Shown here piece after piece: positions 26,417-34,531 of a DNA stretch of 64,000 nt; positions within the stretch are counted from its first letter, which is position 1; each line of letters begins with the position of its first letter. The position numbers and the translations under genes are program-made. The notes beneath the pieces are model-generated. The model ran no database searches. It worked only from the letters and a program-made list of their open reading frames with translations, and had not been told where the DNA came from. The stretch covers positions 38,337-102,336 of the forward strand of contig DASVNH010000227.1 in NCBI GenBank assembly GCA_036383955.1, given 5' to 3'. Source of the DNA: JACQFK01 sp036383955 (GTDB taxonomy: Bacteria > Planctomycetota > MHYJ01 > JACPRB01).

Positions 26417-27180
26417 TGGGCTGGACGCGCTCCGAGCTCTCCGCGCTGCTGCGGGCCCGGGGCCTCCGCCTGAAGCGCTCCCTCGGGCAGAACTTCCTCG
26501 TCGACGCCAACTTCCTCGAAGCCATCGTCCGCGACGCCGAGGTGGGCCCGGAGGACGTCGTCCTCGAAATCGGGACCGGCGCGGGCTCCCTCACCGACCG
26601 CCTGGCCGCCGCCGGCGCGCGCGTGTGGTCCTTCGAGGTCGACCCCGCCCTCCACGCCCTCGCCTCCGAGCTCCTGGCCGGGCGGCCCAACGTCACGCTG
26701 ACGCTGGCCGACGGCGCGGACTTCGAGCGGCATGTCGGCGACGTCCCCCGCCTCAAGGTGGTGGCCAACCTGCCGTACGAGCCCTGGAAGCGGCTGCTGC
26801 TGCGCCTCCTCTCCACGGCCCTGCCCGTCGCGTCCTACACCCTCATGCTGCAGCGGGATGTCGTCGACCGCCTTCGCGCCGCCCCCGGCACCCGGGACTA
26901 CGGCCCCATGGCGGCGATCGTCCAGGCGACCTGCGAGCTGAAGGTGCTGCGGCGGGCGTCGCCGGCCCTCTTCCTGCCTCCGCCCCGGGTGGAATCCGCC
27001 GTGTTCCGCCTGGTCCGGCGCCGCCGGGTGGCGGACCTGGAAAAGGTCGAGGAAGCCCTCCGGGGGCTCTTCGCGGGGCGGCGGAAGAAGTCGACGGCCG
27101 CCGGAGGCCGTCGGGTGGAAGAGCTTTCTCCGGAAGAGTTGCTGAAGCTGGCTAGTGGTTCGACAGGCGCTCACCACTAG
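26416..27180 (+). CDS. ksgA: 16S rRNA dimethyladenosine transferase KsgA/RsmA
   Basis: A 254-residue SAM-dependent methyltransferase. RSLGQNFLVD at 21-30, the SAM loop EIGTGAGSLT at 51-60 and catalytic NLPY at 118-121 are all present. It dimethylates two adjacent adenosines in the 3' helix 45 of 16S rRNA. ATG 26416 overlaps the preceding stop. The last nine codons (ASGSTGAHH) are encoded by a palindromic repeat element, so the C-terminus appears extended or replaced by that element. Confidence 0.93.
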   Translation: MGWTRSELSALLRARGLRLKRSLGQNFLVDANFLEAIVRDAEVGPEDVVLEIGTGAGSLTDRLAAAGARVWSFEVDPALHALASELLAGRPNVTLTLADGADFERHVGDVPRLKVVANLPYEPWKRLLLRLLSTALPVASYTLMLQRDVVDRLRAAPGTRDYGPMAAIVQATCELKVLRRASPALFLPPPRVESAVFRLVRRRRVADLEKVEEALRGLFAGRRKKSTAAGGRRVEELSPEELLKLASGSTGAHH

Positions 27181-27255
27181 TGGTGAGCCCGCTTTGATTC
27201 CGAGGGTCGCGACGGAGGGAGCGACCCTCGGAATCAAGCGAGTCGAACCACTAGC
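27151..27255. repeat. Nested palindromic element at ksgA end
   Basis: The outer arms GCTAGTGGTTCGAC (27151-27164) and GTCGAACCACTAGC (27242-27255) are perfect complements. Inside lie a perfect 20-bp palindrome GCTCACCACTAGTGGTGAGC (27169-27188) and a perfect 17-bp hairpin, TTGATTCCGAGGGTCGC (27194-27210) with GCGACCCTCGGAATCAA (27221-27237). The ksgA stop at 27178 lies within it. Read on the minus strand, its start resembles the element upstream of sucA. Confidence 0.93.
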
Positions 27256-27302
27256 AGGTAACGGGGGGACGTTCGTATAAGGGGGGGAAGCCCCGAAAAC
27301 GC

Positions 27303-27330
27303 TTGACTTGACAGGCCGGGGCGCTAACAT
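27303..27330 (+). promoter_or_regulatory. Candidate sigma70 promoter of dnaG-rpoD
   Basis: TTGACT at 27303-27308, a 16-base spacer and TAACAT at 27325-27330. A GGGAGGGG ribosome site stands just before GTG 27351. It would drive the dnaG-rpoD pair. Confidence 0.5.
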
Positions 27331-27350
27331 TCTCCGTCCGCTCGGGAGGG

Positions 27351-29120
27351 GTGCGTTTGGCTCTCATCGCTGACGAGACGATCCTCGAGGTGAAGAGGGC
27401 GCTCGACATCGCGGAAGTCATTTCCGCGTACTTCCCCCTGAAGCGAGCGGGATCCAATCTGAAGGCCGTCTGCCCGTTTCATGACGAAAAGACCCCGTCC
27501 TTCAACGTCCGGCCGTCGACCCAGACCTACCACTGCTTCGGCTGTGGGAAGGGGGGGGATCTGATCGGCTTCGTGATGGATTTCGAGAAGGTCGACTACC
27601 CCGAGGCCATCCGCATCCTGGCCGACCGGGCCGGGGTGGCCATCCGCTACAAGGAAGGCGGGGCCGAGGACGGCCCGGGACGTCGGGAAGTCGCCCAGGC
27701 CAACGAATGGGCGGCGAACGTGTTCCGCTCGACCCTGAAGAACGCCCCCGAGGCGCAGATCGCGCGCGACTTCTTCCAGCGCCGCGGCGTGACGGAGGAG
27801 ACGGCCGAGCTCTTCGGCCTGGGGCACTCGCTGGAGTCGTGGGATCACCTGCTGCAGCGGGCCCGGACGGCGGGGATCTCCGCGAAGACGCTCCACGCGG
27901 CGGGGCTGGTCGTCGAGCGCACCGAGGGCAAGCAGGGGCACTACGACCGCTTCCGCGGCCGGGCGATGTTTCCGATCGGCGACCTCTGGGGCAAGCCGAT
28001 CGCGTTCGGCGCCCGCACGCTGAAGGACGAGCATCCCAAGTTCATCAACTCCCCCGAGACCAAGATCTTCACGAAGGGCCGCGGCTTTTACGGCCTGCAC
28101 CTCGCGAAAGAGGCCCTCGAGGAGACCAAGACCGTCTACATCGTCGAGGGCTACCTCGACGTCGTGATCCCGCACCAGGCGGGCGTGAAGGGCCTGGTCG
28201 CCACGCTCGGCACCGCGCTCACGCGGGACCACCTGAAGATCCTGCGGCGCTACGTGGAGAAGGTCGTGCTCGTGTTCGACGCGGACGCCGCCGGCCAGAA
28301 GGCCAGCGAGCGGGGGCTCGACCTCCTCCTGTCCGAGAACGTCGACATCTTCGTCGCGGAGCTCCCGTCAGGGATGGATCCGGACGACGTCGTGCTGAAG
28401 CTCGGCGCCGACAAGCTCCGCGAGTGCCTCGAGAAGCCGCGGGAGATCTTCGACTTCCTCATGTCCTCGCTCTCCGCGAAGCATGGGACGTCGACGCCCG
28501 CCGCCAAGGCGCGGATCGTCGAGGAGATGATGGAGCGCGTCGCGCAGATTCCCGACGCGATCAAGCGGGAGATCCTGGTGCAGCAGGTGGCCCAGCGCTT
28601 CGGGCTGGCCGAGGCGACGCTGAAGGACCGCCTTCGCCGGGAGGCTCCGGAGGCGGCGGCGCCGGTGGAAGTCGAGGCGCCCGCCCCCCTGGTCGCGGCG
28701 GCGCGGGAGCTGATCGCGTGCGTGGTGGCGGATCCCGTGACGGCCAAGGCCGCGCGCGCGAACGTGCCGCTGGACCGGTATCCGTCGGCGCCGCTGCGGA
28801 AGATCGCGGAAGCGGCGTACGCGCTGGTGGACCGGCTGGGCGAGGCGCCCGGGCGGGAGCTGACGGCGGCCCTGGGGGACCCGGCGCTGTCGACCCTGGC
28901 GGCGTCGATCCTGGCCGGCGAGCTGGATCCCGCCCAGGCGGCGGCGCGGGCCGAGGCGGCGCGCCAGACGCTCGAAACGGCCGCTTATCGGAGCGAATCC
29001 AAGGACCGGCAAGCACGTTTAAAAGAGGCGACCGGCGAAAGCCAGGACGCCCTGCTTCGTGAAATCATGAACGCGCGGAAGCGGCGACCGACGGACCACG
29101 GTCTGCTGCCCGGCAGGTGA
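27351..29120 (+). CDS. dnaG: DNA primase DnaG
   Basis: A 589-residue primase. The CHC2 zinc finger is C41, H44, C62 and C65 (AVCPFHDEKTPSF, THCFGCG-like). The Toprim centre has E266 in YIVEGYLD and D310/D312 in VFDADAAGQ. The N-terminal catalytic part is complete, and the C-terminal helicase-binding region is shorter and Ala/Arg-rich. It makes RNA primers at the replication fork. The GTG start follows a strong ribosome site. rpoD follows after a few bases, a common macromolecular-synthesis arrangement. Confidence 0.96.
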   Translation: MRLALIADETILEVKRALDIAEVISAYFPLKRAGSNLKAVCPFHDEKTPSFNVRPSTQTYHCFGCGKGGDLIGFVMDFEKVDYPEAIRILADRAGVAIRYKEGGAEDGPGRREVAQANEWAANVFRSTLKNAPEAQIARDFFQRRGVTEETAELFGLGHSLESWDHLLQRARTAGISAKTLHAAGLVVERTEGKQGHYDRFRGRAMFPIGDLWGKPIAFGARTLKDEHPKFINSPETKIFTKGRGFYGLHLAKEALEETKTVYIVEGYLDVVIPHQAGVKGLVATLGTALTRDHLKILRRYVEKVVLVFDADAAGQKASERGLDLLLSENVDIFVAELPSGMDPDDVVLKLGADKLRECLEKPREIFDFLMSSLSAKHGTSTPAAKARIVEEMMERVAQIPDAIKREILVQQVAQRFGLAEATLKDRLRREAPEAAAPVEVEAPAPLVAAARELIACVVADPVTAKAARANVPLDRYPSAPLRKIAEAAYALVDRLGEAPGRELTAALGDPALSTLAASILAGELDPAQAAARAEAARQTLETAAYRSESKDRQARLKEATGESQDALLREIMNARKRRPTDHGLLPGR

Positions 29121-29124
29121 GGCG

Positions 29125-30948
29125 ATGGATCTGAAGGACAAGAGCAACAAGCCCCGCGAGGACGACGAGAAGCCGGAGCCCCAGGAGGGCGCCGAGGGCG
29201 AGGGCGGCGAGGCCTCTCTCAAGGTCCGCGGCGTGCCCGACGAGGTCGCGCGCTCGCTCAATCCCGAGGTGCGCACCCTGATCGAGGAAGGCCGCAAGCG
29301 CGGCTTCGTCACCTACGACGAGCTCAACAAGGTCCTCCCGGACGACATGGCGTCCCCCGAGAAGATCGACCAGATCTTCCAGATGATGGACGACCTCGGG
29401 ATCGAGATGGTCGAGACCGCGGCGGCGGAAGGCGAGAAGGAAGGGTCCTCGGCCAGCTACGACGACGACGACGAGAGCGGTTTCGAGCAGCCCGAGGAGT
29501 CCGACAGCAAGCGCGGGGCCGTCAGCGAGAAGATCGACGACCCGGTCCGCATGTACCTGACCCAGATGGGCGAGATCCCGCTGCTCTCCCGCGAGGACGA
29601 GCTGCGCCTCGCCAAGCGCATCGAGATCACCCGGAAGCGCTTCCGCACCAAGGTGCTGGAGTCTCCCGTGGCCGTCATCGAGGCCCTCCAGATCCTGGAG
29701 GACGTCAAGAACGGCGAGCTGGCCTTCGACCGCACGCTGAAGGCGGACAGCGCGATCGACGTCTCGAAATTCGAGGTGCTCGACCGCCTGCCGCAGGTGA
29801 TCGACCGCATCCGCACGACGATCTTCGACTCCCACGAGGTGTTCGAGAAGCTCCAGGAGGGCAAGGGGCCGGCCGCCAAGCGGGAGAAGCTCCGCCTCCG
29901 TCACCGCGAGAACCAGCGCCGCTGCGTGGTGATGATGGAGGAGATGAACATCCAGTCCAAGAAGATCAAGCCCATGATGGAGAAGCTGGAGCAGATCTCG
30001 GCCCGGATGGACGAGCTCCAGTTCGAGAGGGGCGAGATCAAGGCGGGCCGCGGCAACAAGCTGCGGATGCCCGCCGTGCAGAAGGAGCTCGACCAGCTCA
30101 TGGGCCAGACCCTGGAGGGGCCCGACGAGCTCCGCTCGCGCGTGCGCGACATCCGGGAGCGCTTCGAGGACTACGAGAAGACCAAGCGGAAGCTGTCGAG
30201 CGGCAACCTCCGGCTGGTGGTGTCGATCGGCAAGAAGTACCGGAACCGCGGGCTGTCGTTCCTCGACCTCATCCAGGAAGGCAACACCGGCCTGATGAAG
30301 GCCGTCGAGAAGTACGAATACCGCCGGGGCTACAAGTTCTCGACCTACGCGACGTGGTGGATCCGGCAGGCCATCACGCGCGCGATCGCGGACCAGGCGC
30401 GGACGATCCGCATCCCGGTCCACATGATCGAGACGATGACGAAGCTCCGCAACGTCGCGAAGAAGCTCGCGCAGAAGAACGGGCGCGAGCCGAGCCTCGA
30501 GGAGATCGCCAACGAAAGCCAGATCTCGCTCGAGGAGACGAAGCGGGTCCTGAAGATCGCCAAGCACCCGATCTCGCTGGACCGGCCCATCGGGGAAGGC
30601 GACGACTCCTACTTCGGCGACTTCATCGAGGACGAGAGCGCCGAAAGCCCGGTCTCCGCCGCCACGCACGAGATGCTCAAGGAGAAGATCGAGACGGTCC
30701 TGCAGACCCTCTCGTTCCGCGAGCGCGAGATCATCAAGCTGCGCTACGGCATCGGCACCGGCTACACCTACACGCTGGAGGAAGTCGGCCGCATCTTCAA
30801 GGTCACGCGCGAGCGCGTGCGGCAGATCGAGGCGAAGGCGATCCGGAAGCTGCAGCATCCGATCCGTTCGCGGAAGCTCGAGGGCTTCCTCGAGGGCTTC
30901 ATCCGGCGCGCCGCGGAGGAAGCGGCCGCGCAGCCGGCGGAGATGTAG
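29125..30948 (+). CDS. rpoD: RNA polymerase primary sigma factor RpoD
   Basis: A 607-residue sigma-70. Region 1.1 (EEGRKRGFVTYDELNKVLP), region 1.2 (DPVRMYLTQMGEIPLLSREDE), region 2 (NLRLVVSIGKKYRNRGLSFL, then YKFSTYATWWIRQAITRAI), region 3 (IPVHMIETM ... REPSLEEIA) and region 4 (LSFREREIIKLRYGI, TLEEVGRIFKVTRERVRQIE) are in order. An acidic non-conserved insert lies between 1.2 and 2. It sets housekeeping promoter recognition, which justifies scoring TTGACA/TATAAT sites here. It ends with TAG, so TAG works as an ordinary stop in this genome. Confidence 0.97.
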   Translation: MDLKDKSNKPREDDEKPEPQEGAEGEGGEASLKVRGVPDEVARSLNPEVRTLIEEGRKRGFVTYDELNKVLPDDMASPEKIDQIFQMMDDLGIEMVETAAAEGEKEGSSASYDDDDESGFEQPEESDSKRGAVSEKIDDPVRMYLTQMGEIPLLSREDELRLAKRIEITRKRFRTKVLESPVAVIEALQILEDVKNGELAFDRTLKADSAIDVSKFEVLDRLPQVIDRIRTTIFDSHEVFEKLQEGKGPAAKREKLRLRHRENQRRCVVMMEEMNIQSKKIKPMMEKLEQISARMDELQFERGEIKAGRGNKLRMPAVQKELDQLMGQTLEGPDELRSRVRDIRERFEDYEKTKRKLSSGNLRLVVSIGKKYRNRGLSFLDLIQEGNTGLMKAVEKYEYRRGYKFSTYATWWIRQAITRAIADQARTIRIPVHMIETMTKLRNVAKKLAQKNGREPSLEEIANESQISLEETKRVLKIAKHPISLDRPIGEGDDSYFGDFIEDESAESPVSAATHEMLKEKIETVLQTLSFREREIIKLRYGIGTGYTYTLEEVGRIFKVTRERVRQIEAKAIRKLQHPIRSRKLEGFLEGFIRRAAEEAAAQPAEM

Positions 30949-30949
30949 C

Positions 30950-30977
30950 TTGATTCGGGGACGCCGGTCGCTATGAT
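30950..30977 (+). promoter_or_regulatory. Candidate sigma70 promoter of the CdsZ-like gene
   Basis: TTGATT at 30950-30955, a 16-base spacer and TATGAT at 30972-30977. It lies just past the rpoD stop, and an AAAGGAAA ribosome site precedes ATG 31014. Confidence 0.55.
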
Positions 30978-31013
30978 AGGGGCCTTCATGACGGGCTTGA
31001 AAAAAGGAAACGG

Positions 31014-31760
31014 ATGGCGGGGAAGACCGACACACTGATCCCGCTGCAGCAGCTGGATCTTGAGATCCACAAGCTCAAGGTCCAGGCGGCCGAAAAACCC
31101 CGGATCCTCGCCCCCGTCGAAGCCAAGCTCGCCCACGTCAAAGAGAAGCTCGGCGCCCTCCAGGCCGAGATCAAGGCCCTCAAGCTCGAAGGCGCCAAGC
31201 GCGAGCTCTCCGTCAAGGAGCACGAGGACCGCATCACCAAGATCACCGCGCAGTCCATGACCGCCAAGAAGAACGACGAGTACCAGGCCTTCCAGAAGGA
31301 GATCTCCGGCGTGAAGGCCGAAAAGGCCCGCGTCGAGGACGGCCTGCTCGACATCTACATGCAGGTCGAGGAGAAGGCCAAGCTCGAGAAGGTCCGCCTC
31401 GAAGAGGTCAAGACCGCCGAAGCCCAGTTCGCCGCCGGCAAGGCCGAGTCGGACAAGGACGTGGCCTTCCTCAACCGCCAGCTCGAGGAGGAGCTCGGCA
31501 AGCGCGCGGCCCTCGCCGGGGCCGTCGAAAAAGAGGTCCTCCGCGTCTATGAGCGCGTCCTCCGCGCGAAGGACGACGGCCTGGCCCTCGCCCCCGCCGA
31601 GAAGTACGAGGTCATCGAGGACGAGGGGAAGGTCATCGACTGGCGCTGCGGCGGCTGCGCCGCCACCCTCAACCTGCAGGACGTCAATCTGATCATGATG
31701 GGCCGCGAAGTCCACTTCTGCCGCGGCTGCTCCCGCCTGCTCTTCATCAAGCCGGCGTAA
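31014..31760 (+). CDS. CdsZ-like coiled-coil protein with C4 zinc ribbon (DUF164)
   Basis: A 248-residue protein. The first 190 residues form a long antiparallel coiled-coil hairpin (IHKLKVQAAEKPRILAPVEA, KKNDEYQAFQKEISGVKAEK). The C-terminal zinc ribbon has paired cysteines, CGGC and CRGC (WRCGGCAATLNLQ, HFCRGCSRLLF). This widely conserved family has been linked to secretion-chaperone binding and to nucleic-acid-associated functions, so the cellular role is uncertain. It stands after rpoD with its own promoter. Confidence 0.85.
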   Translation: MAGKTDTLIPLQQLDLEIHKLKVQAAEKPRILAPVEAKLAHVKEKLGALQAEIKALKLEGAKRELSVKEHEDRITKITAQSMTAKKNDEYQAFQKEISGVKAEKARVEDGLLDIYMQVEEKAKLEKVRLEEVKTAEAQFAAGKAESDKDVAFLNRQLEEELGKRAALAGAVEKEVLRVYERVLRAKDDGLALAPAEKYEVIEDEGKVIDWRCGGCAATLNLQDVNLIMMGREVHFCRGCSRLLFIKPA

Positions 31761-31762
31761 CG

Positions 31763-32220
31763 AACTTCCAACTCCCAACTCCCAGCACCCAAGGCCATCA
31801 GGACGCTAGGCCAATCGGGTGATCATGGAGCTTAGGATGTAAAGAAGTTCCGTCGATTCTTGGAGATCGTGCTTGAGATCGCCCGCGGATGGCCACCGCC
31901 GTTCGACGATCCGAAGCCAGAACCGAAGCTCACGGCACTCCTTTCGGGCGATGATGAGCGACCTGCGCTTGTCGGCAGTAGAAACAGCTCCATCGGCTTC
32001 TTCCACATTCGCGCCGACGGAGGTGCCGGATCGGACCAATTGCTGTTGGATCACTCCTCCGGGCCGTGAGTTCGGGAGGGTTTCCGCGATGTCCAGGACC
32101 CGAAGCGCCAGGAGAAAGGGCCGTTCACGAATATCGAATGGCTTACCCATCGGGAGAAGCAGTGGCTTCGCTCGCTTCGTTGGATTCGTCTTCAACTTTG
32201 GGAGTTGGGGGTTGGGAGTT
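31763..32220. mobile_element. Four-helix-bundle cassette bounded by 22-bp inverted repeats
   Basis: The left arm AACTTCCAACTCCCAACTCC (22 bases, 31763-31784) and the complement of the right arm (32199-32220) agree at 20 of 22 positions. Each arm is three AACTCCC-type heptamers. The segment fills all the space between the zinc-ribbon stop and the STAS-FHA stop and contains only one gene. No transposase is encoded. Calling it a mobile unit is inference from its boundaries. Confidence 0.6.
31806..32150 (-). CDS. Four-helix-bundle protein (S23/IVS-like), second copy
   Basis: A 114-residue protein from ATG 32150. It has the family pattern KPFDIRERPFLLALRVLDIA, QQQLVRSGTSVGANVEEADG, RRSLIIARKECRELRFWLRI and ELLYILSSMI. 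It belongs to the branch with RSGTSVGANVEEA, while the gene at 19396 belongs to the AISFPTNIAEG branch, so the two are not a recent duplication. It probably forms homo-oligomeric helical bundles, and its function is not established. It is centred in a 458-bp unit with terminal inverted repeats. Confidence 0.92.
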   Translation of the reverse strand: MGKPFDIRERPFLLALRVLDIAETLPNSRPGGVIQQQLVRSGTSVGANVEEADGAVSTADKRRSLIIARKECRELRFWLRIVERRWPSAGDLKHDLQESTELLYILSSMITRLA

Positions 32221-32896
32221 ACCCCAGCTTCGCGCCGGGCGGGTAGAAGGCCATCCGCAGGTCGCCGACTTTCAGGACGTCGCCCGCCTTCAGCGCCTCG
32301 TCGTTGATCTTGCGGTCGCCGAGGAGCGTGCCGAAGCGGCTGCCGAGGTCGCGGACGAAGCACTGGTCGCCCGTGCGGTAGACCTCGCAGTGCCGCGCCT
32401 CCACCTGGGGGTGCTTCACCGGGATCGTGGACTTGGGGTCGCCGCCGAAGCGGATCGACGTCGCCATGACCGGGAAGACCATGCCCTTTTCATCGCCGTC
32501 GAGCGCCACCAGGCGCGGCGAGCGGAACACGCGTTCGGCCTGCGCGCGCAGAAAGGCGCGGGCGACTTCCGCGCTGTGCTCGAAGCGGAAGTAGTTCGCG
32601 AGGCCCAGGTTCGAGAGGACCACCTTGACCTTCGGCTGCGTCTCGACGAGCACCACCGCGCCGCCGCGGCGCTCGACCATCATCGCCAGGTCGAGCAGGT
32701 AGCCGAAGCCGGAGCTCGACACGTAGCTGACGTTGGCCATGTGGAGGATGAGGTAGGACGTCCGACGTCCGATCGCCGCGTCGATCTTGTCCTTGAAATC
32801 GCGGGCATTGGCCGCGCCGACGCCGCCGTCGATGACGATCTCGGCCGAATGGGGCAGGTCCAGGATGGGCTGGGAGCGCACGGTGAGGTCGTTCAC
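32219..32896 (-). CDS. STAS-FHA signalling protein
   Basis: A 225-residue protein from GTG 32896. Residues 1-105 are a STAS/anti-anti-sigma-like domain (ILHMANVSYVSSSGFGYLLDL, with the Ser-rich loop where antagonists are phosphorylated). Residues 125-220 are an FHA domain (RFGGDPKSTIPVKHPQVEARHCEVY, RDLGSRFGTLLGDRKI) that would bind phosphothreonine. This suits the Ser/Thr kinases encoded nearby. A TATAAT stands only six bases before the GTG, so the mRNA may be leaderless. Confidence 0.85.
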   Translation of the reverse strand: MNDLTVRSQPILDLPHSAEIVIDGGVGAANARDFKDKIDAAIGRRTSYLILHMANVSYVSSSGFGYLLDLAMMVERRGGAVVLVETQPKVKVVLSNLGLANYFRFEHSAEVARAFLRAQAERVFRSPRLVALDGDEKGMVFPVMATSIRFGGDPKSTIPVKHPQVEARHCEVYRTGDQCFVRDLGSRFGTLLGDRKINDEALKAGDVLKVGDLRMAFYPPGAKLG

Positions 32897-32902
32897 GCGG
32901 GA

Positions 32903-32908
32903 ATTATA
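32903..32908 (-). promoter_or_regulatory. TATAAT -10 box giving a possibly leaderless mRNA
   Basis: On the minus strand a perfect TATAAT is followed by TCCCGC and then the GTG start. No ribosome site fits between them and no good -35 is seen. Confidence 0.5.
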
Positions 32909-32946
32909 TCGGACGAGTCGCGAAGAGGCGGGCTCAAAAAACAGGC

Positions 32947-34491
32947 TTACTTGAGGACTTTGGCCGGATCCGCTTTCGGCACCAGCTTGAGGCCGAGGCC
33001 GGCGCAGGCCCGGCAGGGGACGCGGGCGCGGAGGAAGGCCAGGCCGCGGCTGTCGCAGTCCGCGCAGGCGGTGGCGTCGACCATGTCCTCGAGCGCGGGC
33101 GGCGGCTTGGGGCCGGGGCACTGCTTGCAGTCGAACGTGCCTTCCTTGCACTTGTCGCAGATGATCGCCGCCGAATTGCCCGTCCCCTTGCAGGGCAGGC
33201 AGAGGATCTGGGCGCCGAGCGCGTTCACGCTGTGGCCCTTGCCCTTGCACTTCACGCACTGCACGATGATCTGCTTCTTGCCGTGGCAGTTCGTGCAGCG
33301 CACCTTGCCCTCGCCGAGGCAGGTCCCGCAGCTGCCGGCCGCCTTGATCGACTTCCCGAGCGCCGCCACGTGGTCGCGGAAGGCCGCGTCCGGGGTGGAG
33401 ATCTTCGACAGGGCGTCCACCGGCCGGTCGAAGCCGCGCTTGCGGGCCGTCACCAGGCGCAGGAGCGCGTAGGACCAGACGAAGCGCGTGACCGGCGTGT
33501 CCGTGGCGCGGTGCTCGCGCACGAACGACAGCACCGCCAGGTCGAAGTCGCCCGACGCGATCCAGCCGTTCAGGTCGGCCACCGCGTGGCCCTCGGCCGT
33601 CCCGATCTTCCCGTCCAGCACCACCAGGCCGAGCGCCCGCGCCGCCTTCTCCGCGTCCGGGCCCGGCGTGGCGCTCGACGCGTGCACGAGCGCGAACGGG
33701 AGGAGGGCGTCGACGGCCCCCGGCGCCGTCTTGCGCAGCTCGGCGAGGTACTTCGCCGCCTCGAGGTGCTGGTCCGCGCCGGGCTTCGTGAGCCAGGGCT
33801 TGGCGAAATAGTCCTGCGCGGCCTTGAGCGCCGGGCCCTCGAGCTTCATCTCCGCGTCGCTCTTCGCCAGGAACATGAGCGCCGCCACCGCCATGTCGTT
33901 CGACCGCTGGGCCTGGAAGGCGGCGCGGGCGGCGCCGCGCTTCGCCGGGTCGCCGCGCTTGGCCGGGTCGCGCAGGACCGCCAGCGCGTCGTCCGCCTCC
34001 AGCGTCGCCGGGGAGGACGTCGGCGCCGACGGCGTCCCCGCGGGGCGCTTGGCGACTTCGGAGCCGAAGCGGTCGCGCAGCAGCCGCATGAGCTGCATGA
34101 TCTGCATGAGCCGCTTGCCGAGCTTGTCGTCGTCGGGGAAGAGGTCGAGGGCGCCGGCGTAGGCCTCGCGGGCGCGGGTGACTTTGGCGACGGCCTCCTT
34201 CAGGATCGCGTTCTGCTCGGCGACGGCCGTCAGCGTCAGCACCTTCTCGAAGTCTTTCTTCGCGTCCTCGTAGAGGGCGTCGGAGTCCCCGAGGAACTCC
34301 TTGGGGTCCTTGACGATCTTGTCGACCTCCTCCCGGAGGAAGGTCCGCAGGCCCATGTCGGGGGTGGTCACTTCGACGTGGGCGGCCTTTTCGACGACCC
34401 GGCCGGGGACGCGGCTGCCGTCCTTGAGGACGACGACGTCCGCCGCCGCGACGGCGGCGAAGAGAAGGAAAAGCGAAAAGGCCCGCATCAT
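32947..34491 (-). CDS. Exported CxxC-rich (DnaJ zinc-finger-like) protein, copy A
   Basis: A 514-residue protein with a signal peptide (MMRAFSLFLLFAAVAAADVV). The start DVVVLKDGSRVPGRVVEK and FLREEVDKIVKDPKEFLGD are shared with the next gene upstream. The middle is helical. The last 130 residues contain eight CxxC pairs (CGTC, CTNC, CVKC, CLPC, CDKC, CKQC, CADC, CRAC), several as CxxCxGxG, like the DnaJ zinc centre without a J domain. The role may be metal binding, thiol chemistry or chaperoning in the periplasm (inference). It is a tandem paralogue of copy B. Confidence 0.75.
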   Translation of the reverse strand: MMRAFSLFLLFAAVAAADVVVLKDGSRVPGRVVEKAAHVEVTTPDMGLRTFLREEVDKIVKDPKEFLGDSDALYEDAKKDFEKVLTLTAVAEQNAILKEAVAKVTRAREAYAGALDLFPDDDKLGKRLMQIMQLMRLLRDRFGSEVAKRPAGTPSAPTSSPATLEADDALAVLRDPAKRGDPAKRGAARAAFQAQRSNDMAVAALMFLAKSDAEMKLEGPALKAAQDYFAKPWLTKPGADQHLEAAKYLAELRKTAPGAVDALLPFALVHASSATPGPDAEKAARALGLVVLDGKIGTAEGHAVADLNGWIASGDFDLAVLSFVREHRATDTPVTRFVWSYALLRLVTARKRGFDRPVDALSKISTPDAAFRDHVAALGKSIKAAGSCGTCLGEGKVRCTNCHGKKQIIVQCVKCKGKGHSVNALGAQILCLPCKGTGNSAAIICDKCKEGTFDCKQCPGPKPPPALEDMVDATACADCDSRGLAFLRARVPCRACAGLGLKLVPKADPAKVLK

Positions 34492-34531
34492 GGCTCCCCT
34501 CTATTCCCTATAGCCGCCGGCGGGCGGCACG

